Positions 1 to 9,174 of a stretch of 64,000 bases of DNA are shown piece by piece. Each line of letters starts with the position of its first letter. Position 1 is the stretch's first letter. The DNA comes from Parahoeflea olei (GTDB lineage Bacteria; Pseudomonadota; Alphaproteobacteria; Rhizobiales; Rhizobiaceae). The notes under the pieces were generated by a model that saw only the letters and a list, made by a program, of their open reading frames with translations, made no database searches and had not been told where the DNA came from. The position numbers were made by a program, and so were the translations under genes. The DNA is taken from contig NZ_LQZT01000008.1 in assembly GCF_001703635.1 (NCBI RefSeq), positions 33,546-97,545 of the forward strand. Reading direction: 5' to 3'.

Positions 1-100
1 CGAGCGTCGCCTCCACCGGGAACTGGACCAGGTAGTTCGAGGCCACGACAACGGCGGCCATGACGGCCATGAACGGCAAAAGGGAGGAGGTCAGTCGCAT
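1..100 (-). CDS. Queuosine precursor transporter (YhhQ family), 5' end only
   Basis: On the reverse strand an ATG at 100 opens a frame that runs off the window edge, giving 33 residues beginning MRLTSSLLPFMAVMAAVV and containing a hydrophobic helix followed by NYLVQFPV. That helix and the NYLVQFPV motif are what I recognise from the N-terminus of YhhQ/VUT-family inner-membrane proteins, which import the queuosine precursors preQ0 or preQ1. An AGGA lies about ten bases before the ATG. The rest of the gene lies outside the window, so the family call rests only on this short segment. It is transcribed in the same direction as rpmB but its start lies 85 bases past the rpmB stop. Confidence 0.6.
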   Translation of the reverse strand, partial: MRLTSSLLPFMAVMAAVVVASNYLVQFPVEATL

Positions 101-185
101 TTTTTTATCCTGGGTTGATGCCACCAGCGAAAAGACGAAGGCGGGCCTGAGGGCCCGCCATGTCATAACAAATTGTGTGCCTGTG

Positions 186-482
186 TCAGGCTGCCGAGTT
201 CTCGACGAGCTTCTTGGCGATCTGGCGCTTGAGCAGGCGGGCGCGCATCGACAGTTCGCTGTCCTTGGCCTTGGCCAGGAAAGCGTCGAGGCCGCCGCGA
301 TGCTCCACGGTGCGCAGGGCATTTGCGGAAACGCGCAGCCGGTAGCGCTGGCCCAGCGCATCGGAAATCAGCGTCACGTTGCACAGGTTCGGCAGGAACC
401 GGCGACGGGTCCGGTTGTTGGCGTGGCTGACATTGTTGCCAGACTGGACAGCCTTGCCGGTCAATTCACAGCTGCGGGACAT
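186..482 (-). CDS. rpmB: 50S ribosomal protein L28
   Basis: The 98-residue protein has the L28 pattern: [23 protein letters not shown] at the N-terminus, then the basic [10 protein letters not shown] stretch and a lysine/arginine-rich C-terminal helix ([10 protein letters not shown] end). L28 is a structural component of the large ribosomal subunit. The length is typical for alphaproteobacterial L28, which carries a longer C-terminus than the E. coli protein. It is a single-gene unit here, with a strong sigma70-like promoter about 90 bases upstream (see 574-602). Confidence 0.97.
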   Translation of the reverse strand: MSRSCELTGKAVQSGNNVSHANNRTRRRFLPNLCNVTLISDALGQRYRLRVSANALRTVEHRGGLDAFLAKAKDSELSMRARLLKRQIAKKLVENSAA

Positions 483-573
483 ATTGCACCTATTATCTTT
501 TCGCCAACGGACGGGCCGAGCCGGAAGAGAGGCTCATCCAAACGACCGCAGGCCTTTATTCGGAAGTCGCGTG

Positions 574-602
574 TCTATAGTCAGACGAGCCCGCGACGTC
601 AA
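574..602 (-). promoter_or_regulatory. rpmB promoter
   Basis: Read on the minus strand, TTGACG (-35, 597-602) is followed after exactly 17 bases by TATAGA (-10, 574-579). The predicted start near 567 leaves a leader of about 85 bases before the rpmB ATG at 482. The hexamers and spacing are close to the housekeeping sigma consensus, and no other gene start on this strand could use it. Confidence 0.75.
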
Positions 603-749
603 GCGGGAAGACGGGCAAAGGCGCGATTCCGCGCCGGACGGCCAAGATTAATCTGTTTTCGGCTCCGACGTCGACATAATGTTCCGTTCAGCGGCGGTTC
701 AGATGCGGTGGCCGACAGTCGGACGGGCAACAGCGCAGGAGGCATTCCG

Positions 750-1529
750 GTGAGGCGTATAAAGACAGTGCTTGCAACCGTGGCAATGGTGCTGGCGGCA
801 TGTGCCGTGCTTCCGGCCTCGGCCGAGCCGGTTCGCTTCAAGAGCGAGTACAAGGTGACGCTGATCGGCTTTCCGGTTGCCTCGGCGCGGTTCGTGACCG
901 AAGTCGACGGCGCCGCCTATTCGATCTCGGGTGATTTGAGCTCCTCGGCCCTGTCGGACATCTTCGCCAAGACCAGGGGCACCACAAGCGTCTCGGGCAG
1001 ACTTGGCCGCGACCGGCTGGCGGCCTCCCGTTTCCTGGTCGCCTACACCAGCGGAAACAAGCGACAGCGTACCGAGATCAGCTATCGCAACGGTGCGGTC
1101 GTCAAGACCGTCAACAAGCCCGAAGCGAGGACGCAAGGGGCGGACTGGGTGCCGCTTGACAAGCGCGACCTGCGTTCGGTCGTCGATCCGCTTTCGGGCA
1201 TGATCTTTCCCGCCGGTGCCGCCGAATGTCCGCGCAGCCTCCCGGTCTATGACGGCGAGTCGGTCGCCACGCTGCACCTGACGCCGATCGGGCGGCGCCC
1301 CTTCAGCACGGCAGGCTTCAAGGGCGATGCGGTTGTCTGCGCGGTGCGGTTCGAGCCGAATTCGGGCTATCGCAGGAATTCCTCCTCGGTGCGCTATCTG
1401 ACCCAGCTCAAGGGCATCGAGGTCTGGTTCGCAAGGCACGCGGCCACCGGCTTGTCGGCGCCCGTCTATGCCAAGGTGCCCACCAAGATCGGTCAGGTAA
1501 TCGTTGCCGCGACGCGGTTTGGCGGCTAA
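750..1529 (+). CDS. DUF3108 domain protein, exported
   Basis: I place the start at GTG 750, because AGGAGG lies at 737-742 and the protein then begins with a signal peptide (hydrophobic VLATVAMVLAACAVLPASA, cleavage likely after ASA). The open frame continues far upstream over antisense rpmB, but that extension has no signal. The mature part (about 235 residues) matches the DUF3108 pattern (FKSEYKVTLIGFPVASARF near the N-terminus), a family predicted to form an outer-membrane-facing beta-rich periplasmic protein of unknown function. A Cys sits in the signal region (AAC) but without a clear lipobox. Function is unknown. Confidence 0.8.
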   Translation: MRRIKTVLATVAMVLAACAVLPASAEPVRFKSEYKVTLIGFPVASARFVTEVDGAAYSISGDLSSSALSDIFAKTRGTTSVSGRLGRDRLAASRFLVAYTSGNKRQRTEISYRNGAVVKTVNKPEARTQGADWVPLDKRDLRSVVDPLSGMIFPAGAAECPRSLPVYDGESVATLHLTPIGRRPFSTAGFKGDAVVCAVRFEPNSGYRRNSSSVRYLTQLKGIEVWFARHAATGLSAPVYAKVPTKIGQVIVAATRFGG

Positions 1530-1604
1530 AGCCGATATCTGTTTGATGCATTTTCAGAAGCACTTTTTGCCCGGCCTTCGCGCCAGGGCAGGCAGGGGGC
1601 GGGC

Positions 1605-2480
1605 ATGGGCAATCTTCCAACCTTGATCGGGTTTTCGGCCGTGGTGATGTGGTCGGCACTGGCGGTGTTGACCGCCGCTTCGGGCACGATGCCGCCATTC
1701 CAGCTGTCGGCGATCTGCTTTCTGGTCGGCTCGACGATCGGGGTGGCCGCGATGATTCGCGAGCCGGCGCGCTTCCGCGCCTTTCGGCAGCCGCTGAAGG
1801 TCTGGGCGCTCGGCCTGTTCGGGCTGTTCGGCTATCACTTTCTCTATTTCACCGCGCTCAGGAATGCGCCGGCGGTGGAGGCGGGGTTGATCGCCTATCT
1901 CTGGCCGCTGCTGATCGTGGTCGGCTCGGCGCTGCTGCCGGGCGAGAAGCTCGGCTGGCACCACATCGCCGGTGCGCTGATGGGGCTTGCGGGAACCGCG
2001 CTGATCCTGCTGCGCGGGGCGGATGGCGGCTTCGGCGGCGGCAGCGTGCTGGGCTATGCGGCAGCGGGCCTGTGCGCGCTCACCTGGTCGTCCTACTCGC
2101 TGATTTCGCGGCGGTTCGGCGCCACGCCGACGGATGTGGTGGCGGGTTTCTGCATGATTTCCGCGGTGCTCTCGGCGGTGTGCCACCTGTTGCTTGAAAC
2201 CACCGTCTGGCCCGAGACCACCGGCCAGTGGCTGGCGGTCGCCGGCCTTGGTGTCGGCCCCGTGGGGCTCGCCTTCTATGCCTGGGATTACGGGGTCAAG
2301 AAGGGTGACATCCAGGTGCTCGGCGTGGCGAGCTATGCCGCGCCGCTGCTGTCGACGCTGATCCTGATCCTGTTCGGGCATGGCCGCGCGACGGTCGGCA
2401 TCGTGGTCGCCTGCCTGCTGATCACCGGCGGCGCCTTCCTCGCGGCCAAGGACCTGCTCAAGGCCAGGACCTCCGGATGA
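1605..2480 (+). CDS. DMT-superfamily (EamA) transporter, YddG-like
   Basis: The 291-residue protein is almost entirely hydrophobic, with about ten predicted membrane helices in two EamA repeats. Recognisable landmarks are FFGYH-like GLFGYHFLYFTALRNAP and AGLIAYLWPLLIV in the first repeat and CALTWSSYSLISRRF in the second, which resemble the aromatic amino acid exporter YddG. It probably exports small metabolites across the inner membrane; the substrate cannot be told from sequence. The stop overlaps the start of the next gene as ATGA, so the two are translationally coupled. Confidence 0.85.
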   Translation: MGNLPTLIGFSAVVMWSALAVLTAASGTMPPFQLSAICFLVGSTIGVAAMIREPARFRAFRQPLKVWALGLFGLFGYHFLYFTALRNAPAVEAGLIAYLWPLLIVVGSALLPGEKLGWHHIAGALMGLAGTALILLRGADGGFGGGSVLGYAAAGLCALTWSSYSLISRRFGATPTDVVAGFCMISAVLSAVCHLLLETTVWPETTGQWLAVAGLGVGPVGLAFYAWDYGVKKGDIQVLGVASYAAPLLSTLILILFGHGRATVGIVVACLLITGGAFLAAKDLLKARTSG

Positions 2481-3124
2481 CGGTTGCGGGTGCGGATTTC
2501 GACACGGTTTCCCTCGTCATCCTGGCGCTGTCGGTGCTGGCCTCCGCGGCCTATCTGACCTGGCTCGCCCGGCCGGTCTCGCTTCCGCGCACGATCGCAA
2601 AGACACTCGCCGTCGGCTTGCTCTGCCTGCTGGCCCTGAGCGCCGGCGGTCCATGGCTCCTGGTGCTGGCGCTGGCCCTGTCTGCGCTCGGGGACGCCTT
2701 TCTCGCCCATGAGGGCGATGTCGCCTTTCTGGGCGGGCTCGGCAGTTTCCTTGCGGGCCACATTGCCTATGCCGTGCTGTTCCTGACCGCAGGGCCCGGA
2801 TTTTCCGCAGCCGCGGCGCCGGGCGTGCTTGCGATTGCGATTTTCGCCGTCGGGATGGGGTATCTGCTGGTCAGCAGGGCCGGGCCGCTTGCGGTCCCCG
2901 TGGCGATCTATGTGCTCGCCATCGCCGTCATGGGAGCCGGCGGCGTCACCATGGGCGGATATGTTCTCGTGGGCGCGGTCCTGTTCATCGCGTCGGATGC
3001 GATCCTGGGATCCGAGAAGTTCCTGCTGTCCGAAGGCAGCCCGGCGCGGCGCCTGACCGCGCCTGCGGTCTGGGTGCTCTATTACGCGGGCCAGGCCCTG
3101 ATCACGCTTGGCCTTCTGGCCTGA
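2477..3124 (+). CDS. Lysoplasmalogenase family (YhhN/TMEM86) membrane protein
   Basis: The 215-residue protein has about eight hydrophobic helices and the YhhN-family acidic motifs LSALGDAFLAHEGD and FIASDAILG. Family members related to TMEM86 hydrolyse the vinyl-ether bond of lysoplasmalogens, but bacterial members are mostly uncharacterised, so the substrate here is inferred. It overlaps the upstream DMT gene by four bases (ATGA). Its last 23 bases are shared tail-to-tail with the cupin gene on the other strand. Confidence 0.8.
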   Translation: MTVAGADFDTVSLVILALSVLASAAYLTWLARPVSLPRTIAKTLAVGLLCLLALSAGGPWLLVLALALSALGDAFLAHEGDVAFLGGLGSFLAGHIAYAVLFLTAGPGFSAAAAPGVLAIAIFAVGMGYLLVSRAGPLAVPVAIYVLAIAVMGAGGVTMGGYVLVGAVLFIASDAILGSEKFLLSEGSPARRLTAPAVWVLYYAGQALITLGLLA

Positions 3125-3572
3125 CCGGGGCTCCCGCGAAGGGAGACGGCCGCCAGTCGGGCGGCGCCATTTCGAAGCTTGCGAAGTCGAAGCCCGGCGC
3201 CACGGTGCAGCCGACCAGCGTCCAGGCGCCGAGCGAGGCCGCCGTCTGCCAGCAGCCGGCAGGCACGACGAGTTGCGGCCGCTCGCCGGCGGCGAGGTTC
3301 ATGCCGAGCCGGTGCGCCTCGGCGCTGATGCCGTCGGACGAGAGCGTAAGCGCCAGCGGCCCGCCGCCATGCCAGTGCCAGATTTCGGTCGCGTCGAGCA
3401 CGCGATGCCAATGCGAGCAGTCGCCGCCTTCGAGCAGATAATATATCGCGGTCGAATGGCCGCGCGCGCCGCCTTCGGTGTCACGGAAGGTCTCGCGGTA
3501 CCATCCGCCCTCGGGGTGTTCGCGCATGTCGAGCAGCGCAATGATCTCGCGGGCCGACAGGGTGGGATCCAT
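3102..3572 (-). CDS. Cupin domain protein (DUF985 family)
   Basis: The 156-residue protein shows the DUF985 cupin layout: EHPEGGWYRETFR near residue 20, YYLLEGGDCSHWHR with the metal-ligand style histidines, EIWHWHGG, and a late VAPGFDFASFEMA segment. DUF985 proteins form a single beta-barrel cupin; the reaction is unknown. It starts two bases after the gloB stop, so the two genes form one transcript. The 3' end overlaps the lysoplasmalogenase gene on the opposite strand by 23 bases. Confidence 0.85.
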   Translation of the reverse strand: MDPTLSAREIIALLDMREHPEGGWYRETFRDTEGGARGHSTAIYYLLEGGDCSHWHRVLDATEIWHWHGGGPLALTLSSDGISAEAHRLGMNLAAGERPQLVVPAGCWQTAASLGAWTLVGCTVAPGFDFASFEMAPPDWRPSPFAGAPVRPEGQA

Positions 3573-3574
3573 GG

Positions 3575-4345
3575 TCAGAACCGGTCCTTGCGCTGGCGCA
3601 ATTCGGCGAAAACCGCTTCGTCCGATGCGCCCTGCATGCCGAGATGGCTGCGGATCGCGGGATCCCCGGCGCGCAGGAACGGATTGGTGCGCTTCTCATA
3701 GCCGATGGTCGTGGGCAGGGTCGCGAGCCCCTTGGCGCGCAGGGTGTCGATTTCGGCCGCACGTTCGGCAAGGGCGGCGTTGTCCGGATCGACGCTCAAG
3801 GCAAAGCGGGCATTGGACTGTGTGTATTCGTGGCCGCAATAGACCCGGGTCCGGTCGGGCAGGGCACCGAGCCGGTTGAGCGAGGCGAACATGTCGGCCG
3901 GCGAGCCTTCGAACAACCGGCCGCAGCCGAGCGCGAACAGCGTGTCGCCGGCAAACAGCAGATCCTCGCCGGCGATGTAGAAGCAGATGTGACCCGCGGT
4001 GTGTCCCGGTGTCGAAATGACCTGCACGGTCCGTCCGGCGAAGTCGAACGTGTCGCCATCGCGAAGCGTCTGGGTCAGCCCCTTGATCTTGTCCGCCTCC
4101 GCGGCGGGGCCGATCACCTCCGGGGCCTGGGTCTCCGTCAGCGCCGGCAGCCCCTCGACATGATCGGGATGATGGTGAGTCACGAACACATGCGTGAGCC
4201 GCCAGCCATTGTCCGCAACCCGCTTGGAGATGGCCGTGCCGTCCGGTGCGTCGATGCTGGCTGTCTCTCCGGTCAGCGGATCATGCAGGATCACCCCGAA
4301 ATTGTCCTGCCGGCAGGTGAACTGCTCGATCATGAGGTTGGTCAT
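3575..4345 (-). CDS. gloB: Hydroxyacylglutathione hydrolase (glyoxalase II)
   Basis: The 256-residue protein is a metallo-beta-lactamase fold enzyme with the binuclear metal motif THHHPDH (near residue 55), the TPGHTAGH segment and [17 protein letters not shown], all diagnostic of glyoxalase II. It hydrolyses S-lactoylglutathione to lactate and glutathione, completing methylglyoxal detoxification. The C-terminal helical part ([15 protein letters not shown]) matches the glutathione-binding domain. It is divergent from the methyltransferase gene at 4571 and is followed immediately by the cupin gene. Confidence 0.95.
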   Translation of the reverse strand: MTNLMIEQFTCRQDNFGVILHDPLTGETASIDAPDGTAISKRVADNGWRLTHVFVTHHHPDHVEGLPALTETQAPEVIGPAAEADKIKGLTQTLRDGDTFDFAGRTVQVISTPGHTAGHICFYIAGEDLLFAGDTLFALGCGRLFEGSPADMFASLNRLGALPDRTRVYCGHEYTQSNARFALSVDPDNAALAERAAEIDTLRAKGLATLPTTIGYEKRTNPFLRAGDPAIRSHLGMQGASDEAVFAELRQRKDRF

Positions 4346-4570
4346 CAGGCTTTGTCTCCCCGGGTTCGTGTCTTGGCGGTCACTATAGCGGCGGGGACGG
4401 TGCCCGTCACCTCAAGGAACTCCCGCATTTTCGAAGGCTCGGCCGTCTCCGGAAACTTGTCGCCCAGGCGGCAGGTGCCTCCGACACCAAAAAAAGCGTG
4501 GCCCGGAGGTGGGCTCGGCCGGCAGCGGGTGTTAGGCTGCCGGTCCAAGAGCCGATCCGGGTTTCCTGCC

Positions 4571-5326
4571 ATGCACGCCGATATCGTTGATCTGAGACAG
4601 TTCTACCATTCCCGCCTCGGCCGCTTCGCCGAGCAGTCGGTGGCGATGGCGCTGTCCTCGATCTGGGCCAGCCTTCCGGGCGAGCGGCTGATGGGGCTCG
4701 GCTATGCGGTGCCCTATCTCGACCGTTTCGGCCCCGATGCCGAGCGGGTGTTCGCCTTCATGCCCGCGGGGCAGGGGGCGGTGAACTGGCCGATGGGCGG
4801 GCCTTCGGCAACCGCCCTGGTGTTCGACGAGGAACTGCCGCTGCCCGATGCCGCGGTCGACCGGATCCTGATGGTGCACTCGCTGGAATTTGCCGAGAAC
4901 CCGCGCGAGACGCTGAAGGAGCTGTGGCGGGTCTTGGCGCCGGGCGGGCGACTGGTGATCGTTGCGCCCAATCGCCGCGGTGTCTGGGCCCGGTTCGAGC
5001 ACACGCCGTTCGGAGCAGGGCGGCCCTATTCGCGCGGTCAGCTGACCTCGCTGCTCAGGGAGAGCAATTTCACACCCGGAGCCTTTGCCGAGGCCTTGCT
5101 GTTCGCCCCCTCCGAGCGCGCGGTGGTGCTGCGCATGCGCGGCATGTTCGAGCGGATCGGCCGCACCATGTGGCCGGTGTTCGCGGGCGTCATCATCGTC
5201 GAAGCGCAGAAGAGGCTGTATCAGGGCCTGCCGGTCGCGGCGCGGGCGTCGCGCCGGGTGTTCGTTCCCGTCCTGTCGCCGCAGCCTTCGCGCGCGGTGC
5301 AGCGGCATTCCGACCCGCAGGTCTGA
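4571..5326 (+). CDS. Class I SAM-dependent methyltransferase
   Basis: The coding start is taken as ATG 4571 (MHADIVDLRQFYHSRLGRF), giving 251 residues; the open frame extends further upstream over antisense gloB without support. Residues about 85-130 hold a degenerate Rossmann region with DRILMVHSLEFAENP, and LRVLAPGGRLVIVAPNR-type motif ELWRVLAPGGRLVI follows. The classic glycine-rich motif I is not obvious, so the SAM site is atypical. The substrate is unknown. This gene is commonly found divergent from gloB in rhizobia (recalled family context). Confidence 0.8.
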   Translation: MHADIVDLRQFYHSRLGRFAEQSVAMALSSIWASLPGERLMGLGYAVPYLDRFGPDAERVFAFMPAGQGAVNWPMGGPSATALVFDEELPLPDAAVDRILMVHSLEFAENPRETLKELWRVLAPGGRLVIVAPNRRGVWARFEHTPFGAGRPYSRGQLTSLLRESNFTPGAFAEALLFAPSERAVVLRMRGMFERIGRTMWPVFAGVIIVEAQKRLYQGLPVAARASRRVFVPVLSPQPSRAVQRHSDPQV

Positions 5327-5407
5327 GCGAAACTCTCGACAAGACCGCTGCGAGGGGCTATTGCGGCCCATCCCGCCTTGGGTTTTCGTTTTCAAGGAAA
5401 AGTCGCC

Positions 5408-6505
5408 ATGAGCAGCACCGAGTCCCCCCGTCCGAAACCGGGTATCATGGATATCGCCGCCTATGTGCCGGGGCGCGAGAAGGTGGCCGGCGTCGACAAG
5501 GTCTACAAGCTGTCGTCGAACGAGTCCCCGCTCGGGCCGAGCCCGAAGGTGACCGAAGCCTTTGCCGCCCGCAATGTCGACCTGGCGGCCTATCCTGACG
5601 GCGCGGCGCACGAGCTGCGCGAGGCGATTGCGCGGGCGCACGGGCTCAATGCCGGCAACATCCTGTGCGGCAACGGCTCGGACGAACTGCTCGGCCTGCT
5701 GTGCCAGACCTATCTTGCGCCCGGTGACGAAGGCGTGTTCACCGAATACGGCTTCCTCGTCTACAAGATCCAGATCCTGGCGGCGGGTGCCACGCCGGTC
5801 AGCGTGCCCGACACCGACCTGACGGCCAATGTCGATGCGATCCTGGCGGCGATCACGCCAAAGACGAAGCTCGTGTTCCTGGCCAACCCGAACAATCCGA
5901 CCGGGACCTATCTGCCCGTGAGCGAGGTCCGGCGGCTGCATGCCGGTTTGCCCAAGAACGTGATCCTGGTGCTCGATGCGGCCTATGCGGAATATGTCCG
6001 CCGCAACGATTACGAGGCGGGCATCGAGCTGGTCTCGGCGAATGCGAATGTGGTGATGACGCGGACCTTCTCGAAGATCCACGGGCTTGCTGGCCTGCGC
6101 ATCGGCTGGATGTACGCCAACGAAGCCATCATCGACGCCTGCAACCGCGTGCGCGGACCCTTCAACCTCAATGCGCTGGCTCTCATCGCCGGTGCCGCGG
6201 CAATCGGCGACCGCGCGCATGTCGAGCGTGCCGTCGAGCACAACGAGATCTGGCGGGACCGGGTCTGCACGGCCTTGGAAGAGCTCGGTCTTGCGGTGAC
6301 GCCCTCGGTCGGCAACTTCGTGCTGATCCATTTTCCGCAAACGGCGGGCAAGACCGCGGCGGAAGCCGACGAGTATCTGAGTGCGCGCGGCTATGTGTTG
6401 CGCCGCGTGGCCGGCTACGGCCTGCCCGACGCGCTGCGGATGACGATCGGCAGCGAGGAAGCCAATCTCGGCGCGATTGCGGCGCTGAAGGAATTCATGG
6501 CCTGA
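5408..6505 (+). CDS. hisC: Histidinol-phosphate / aromatic aminotransferase
   Basis: This is a fold-type I PLP enzyme of 365 residues. Landmarks are [14 protein letters not shown] near the N-terminus, [30 protein letters not shown] and the Schiff-base lysine in [18 protein letters not shown] choose ATG 5408 because AAGGA lies about twelve bases upstream; an in-frame ATG at 5378 has no such signal. HisC transaminates imidazole acetol phosphate in histidine synthesis. Its position directly before tyrC suggests it serves tyrosine/phenylalanine synthesis as well or instead (inference). Confidence 0.9.
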   Translation: MSSTESPRPKPGIMDIAAYVPGREKVAGVDKVYKLSSNESPLGPSPKVTEAFAARNVDLAAYPDGAAHELREAIARAHGLNAGNILCGNGSDELLGLLCQTYLAPGDEGVFTEYGFLVYKIQILAAGATPVSVPDTDLTANVDAILAAITPKTKLVFLANPNNPTGTYLPVSEVRRLHAGLPKNVILVLDAAYAEYVRRNDYEAGIELVSANANVVMTRTFSKIHGLAGLRIGWMYANEAIIDACNRVRGPFNLNALALIAGAAAIGDRAHVERAVEHNEIWRDRVCTALEELGLAVTPSVGNFVLIHFPQTAGKTAAEADEYLSARGYVLRRVAGYGLPDALRMTIGSEEANLGAIAALKEFMA

Positions 6506-6510
6506 ATATC

Positions 6511-7455
6511 ATGACCGATCCCCTGTTTGAAAACGTCACCCTGATCGGCATCGGGCTTATCGGCTCGTCGCTTGCGCGCGTCATTCGCGCCAAGGGTCTC
6601 GCCCGCCATGTCACCATCGCCACGCGCAGTGCGCCCACGCTCGAGGCGGCGCGCGCGCTCGATCTCGGTCATGCCTATACCCTCTCCAATGCCGAAGCCG
6701 TCGCTGACGCGGATCTGGTGATCGTGTCGGTTCCGGTCGGCGCCTCGGAGGCCGTGGCACGGGAGATCGGCCCGCATCTCAAGCGCGGCGCGATCGTGAC
6801 CGACGTGGGATCGACCAAGGCGTCGGTCGTCCGCCAGATGCAGCCGCACATTCCCGAGACCGCCCACTTCATTGCCGGGCACCCGATCGCCGGCACCGAG
6901 CAGAGCGGGCCGGAGTCCGGCTTCGCGGAGCTGTTCGAAGGTCGCTGGTGCATCCTGACCCCGACGCCGGGCACCGATGCGGATGCGATCGCGCGGCTCA
7001 AGGCCTTTTGGGAGGCCTGCGGCTCGACGGTCGAGGAGATGGATCCGGAGCACCACGACCTGGTGCTGGCGATCGTCTCCCACCTGCCGCACATCATCGC
7101 CTACAACATCGTCGGCACCGCCGACGATCTGGAGACGGTGACGAAATCCGAGGTGATCAAATATTCGGCCTCCGGTTTCCGCGACTTCACCCGCCTGGCC
7201 GCGTCTGATCCGGTGATGTGGCGCGACGTCTGCCTGCACAATCGCGATGCGATCCTGGAAATGCTGGCTCGGTTTTCCGAGGACCTGGCTTCGTTGCAGC
7301 GGGCGGTGCGCTGGGGCGATGGCGACAAGCTGTTCGACCTGTTCACCCGCACCCGCGGCATCAGGCGCTCGATCGTCGAGGCCGGCCAGGATACGGATGT
7401 GCCGAACTTCGGCCGCAACGTGCTCAAGCAAGACGCCAAGGCTGGCTCGTCCTGA
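6511..7455 (+). CDS. tyrC: Prephenate/arogenate dehydrogenase
   Basis: The 314-residue protein has an N-terminal NAD(P)-binding Rossmann motif GIGLIGSSLAR (residues about 12-22) and the family-typical GHPIAGTEQSG, DPEHHDLVLAIVSHLPH and FRDFTRLAASDP segments. It oxidatively decarboxylates prephenate or arogenate on the way to tyrosine. No ACT domain is present, so it is the short monofunctional form. It starts five bases after the hisC stop, so the pair is an operon for aromatic amino acid synthesis. Confidence 0.92.
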   Translation: MTDPLFENVTLIGIGLIGSSLARVIRAKGLARHVTIATRSAPTLEAARALDLGHAYTLSNAEAVADADLVIVSVPVGASEAVAREIGPHLKRGAIVTDVGSTKASVVRQMQPHIPETAHFIAGHPIAGTEQSGPESGFAELFEGRWCILTPTPGTDADAIARLKAFWEACGSTVEEMDPEHHDLVLAIVSHLPHIIAYNIVGTADDLETVTKSEVIKYSASGFRDFTRLAASDPVMWRDVCLHNRDAILEMLARFSEDLASLQRAVRWGDGDKLFDLFTRTRGIRRSIVEAGQDTDVPNFGRNVLKQDAKAGSS

Positions 7456-7463
7456 AACCCTGA

Positions 7464-8468
7464 TCAGAAGCCCGGCAGGGTTCCGAGCGGGAAGATTCCG
7501 AGCGAGACGCGGTTGTCGGCGATCGACAGCGGCAGGGTGATGCCGTCGTCGCCGGGCTTGCTGTCGAGCGATGCCATGAGCGGCGCGAGGCGACCGAGCA
7601 TCGCGCCAAGCTCGGGATCGAGCTGTGCCGCAAGATCGACCAGACGACCGGGATTGCGCAGCGTCACGTCGAGCTTTCCCGAAAGCAGCCCGTCGGCGCC
7701 GACTTCGACGGGGCCGGTGAATTCCAGCGAAGCGCTGTCGTCGAGCGCGATCGAGAAACGATGGATCATCGCCTGGTAAGGCGGGAACACGGGCGTATAG
7801 GGAATGTCGAGGACATCTGCCCTGCCGGCGACGGTGGCCTCGAGAACGGCGGCTTTTGTCGTCAGGCCTCCCAGAAACAGGGTGTGGAGCCCGTCCGCCT
7901 GAAGCGCCAGATCGAGATCCGCGCCGTTCTTGCGGGCATGCGCCACCAGCCGCTCGGCCTCGATCGCCAGTTTCTGCGAGAGCCCGGCGCCATCGAGATC
8001 GATATAGACGGTGCGGCTGTCGAGCGAAGCGCGGGCGATCCCGGTCGTGTCGGCGACCACGCTTGCCTGGAGCAGCTGCCAGTCCACGCGGGCCGCAAGA
8101 CCTGGGCCCTGGACCGCGAGCGGCCCGTCGATTTCGGCAACCGCGTGACCGGGGTTGTAGACCTGCGCCGCCGAACGCAAGGGGCCGGCGGTCGCCGTCA
8201 GGCCCTCGGCGGCATTGGCATAGGACAGCGACCGGCAGAACAGGCCGAACCGGAACGGATAGCCGCGGATTTCGGGGTCGTCGCAGGAGGCGGTTGCCTG
8301 TGCGCCGGTGATCCGGGCGAGGGTCTCAGGCAAGTGGCGTTCGGCCTGAGCGGCAAGCACGAACCAGCCGGCGGTCCACAGCACGCAGGCGCCGACAACC
8401 GCCAGGCCGAGCCAGACGAACTTGCGCGATGAATTCCGGGACGGCGATCCGGGTGTCTGGGCTGGCAT
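7464..8468 (-). CDS. DUF2125 domain protein, membrane anchored
   Basis: ATG 8468 (MPAQTPGSPSRNSS) is chosen because GGGAGAA precedes it; the frame is open further but without a start signal. The 334-residue protein has one N-terminal membrane helix (FVWLGLAVVGACVLWTAGWFVLA split around residues 20-40) followed by a long periplasmic beta-rich region with the DUF2125 landmarks RGYPFRFGLFC and AQVYNPGHAVAEIDGP. The function is unknown; the family is common in Hyphomicrobiales. It is convergent with tyrC (8-base gap) and divergent from the ChaC gene. Confidence 0.8.
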   Translation of the reverse strand: MPAQTPGSPSRNSSRKFVWLGLAVVGACVLWTAGWFVLAAQAERHLPETLARITGAQATASCDDPEIRGYPFRFGLFCRSLSYANAAEGLTATAGPLRSAAQVYNPGHAVAEIDGPLAVQGPGLAARVDWQLLQASVVADTTGIARASLDSRTVYIDLDGAGLSQKLAIEAERLVAHARKNGADLDLALQADGLHTLFLGGLTTKAAVLEATVAGRADVLDIPYTPVFPPYQAMIHRFSIALDDSASLEFTGPVEVGADGLLSGKLDVTLRNPGRLVDLAAQLDPELGAMLGRLAPLMASLDSKPGDDGITLPLSIADNRVSLGIFPLGTLPGF

Positions 8469-8592
8469 TGCGTTCTCCCGCTGGGGCCTGCAATAAGGGC
8501 GGTCATTGTGGTCAGACCGTGACCGGCGCGGCCGGTCTTCACAGGCAAGACGGGCCGGGCGGCTTGCCTTGCCAGACGACTCGATCGCCGGA

Positions 8593-9174
8593 ATGGACAC
8601 TGTGGACGCGGATATGGACGATTTCTGGGTGTTTGGCTACGGCTCGCTGATGTGGCGGCCGGGCTTCGATCATGAGGAGACGCGCCAGGCGCGGCTGTTC
8701 GGTTATCACCGTGCGCTGTGCGTGCGCTCCTTCGTGCACCGTGGCACGCCCGAACGGCCGGGCCTGGTGCTGGGGCTCGACCGCGGCGGCTCGTGCCACG
8801 GCGTCGCCTTCCGGGTTCGCTCTGAAAATCGCGAGGCGGTGCTTGCCTATCTGCGCGCGCGCGAACTTGTGACGCTGGTCTATGTCGAAACCGTGCGCAG
8901 GATCCGGCTCGACAGCGGTGAACATGTGCGGGCGCTCACCTATGTGGTCGACCGGGCGCATCCGCAATATGCCGGCGGGCTGACGGTGGATGACGCGCTG
9001 GCGGGCGTGCGCGGGGCGCGCGGCCAGTCAGGGCCGAACGAGGAGTATGTGCTCAACACGGTCGCCCATCTCTGCGCGCTCGGAATCCGCGACCTCCATC
9101 TTGAGGCGATCGCGGGCGGCTTGCGGGCCAGGGAGTCCATTACGGACTCAGCGCAGCTCGGCGCCGGGGTCTGA
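8593..9174 (+). CDS. Gamma-glutamylcyclotransferase (ChaC family)
   Basis: The protein (193 residues from ATG 8593) has the ChaC substrate-binding motif VFGYGSLMWRPGF near its start, VAFRV, and the late GPNEEYVLNT segment carrying the conserved glutamate region. ChaC-type enzymes cleave glutathione to 5-oxoproline and Cys-Gly in the cytoplasm. The start is uncertain: ATG 8614 (MDDFWVFGYG) is an equally plausible choice, and neither has a strong ribosome-binding site. Its last 27 bases overlap plsC on the other strand. Confidence 0.88.
   Translation: MDTVDADMDDFWVFGYGSLMWRPGFDHEETRQARLFGYHRALCVRSFVHRGTPERPGLVLGLDRGGSCHGVAFRVRSENREAVLAYLRARELVTLVYVETVRRIRLDSGEHVRALTYVVDRAHPQYAGGLTVDDALAGVRGARGQSGPNEEYVLNTVAHLCALGIRDLHLEAIAGGLRARESITDSAQLGAGV

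Noticed and set aside
60..749. Upstream extension of the DUF3108 frame to the ATG at 60
   Set aside because: It runs antisense through rpmB, has no ribosome-binding site, and would remove the signal peptide from the N-terminus.
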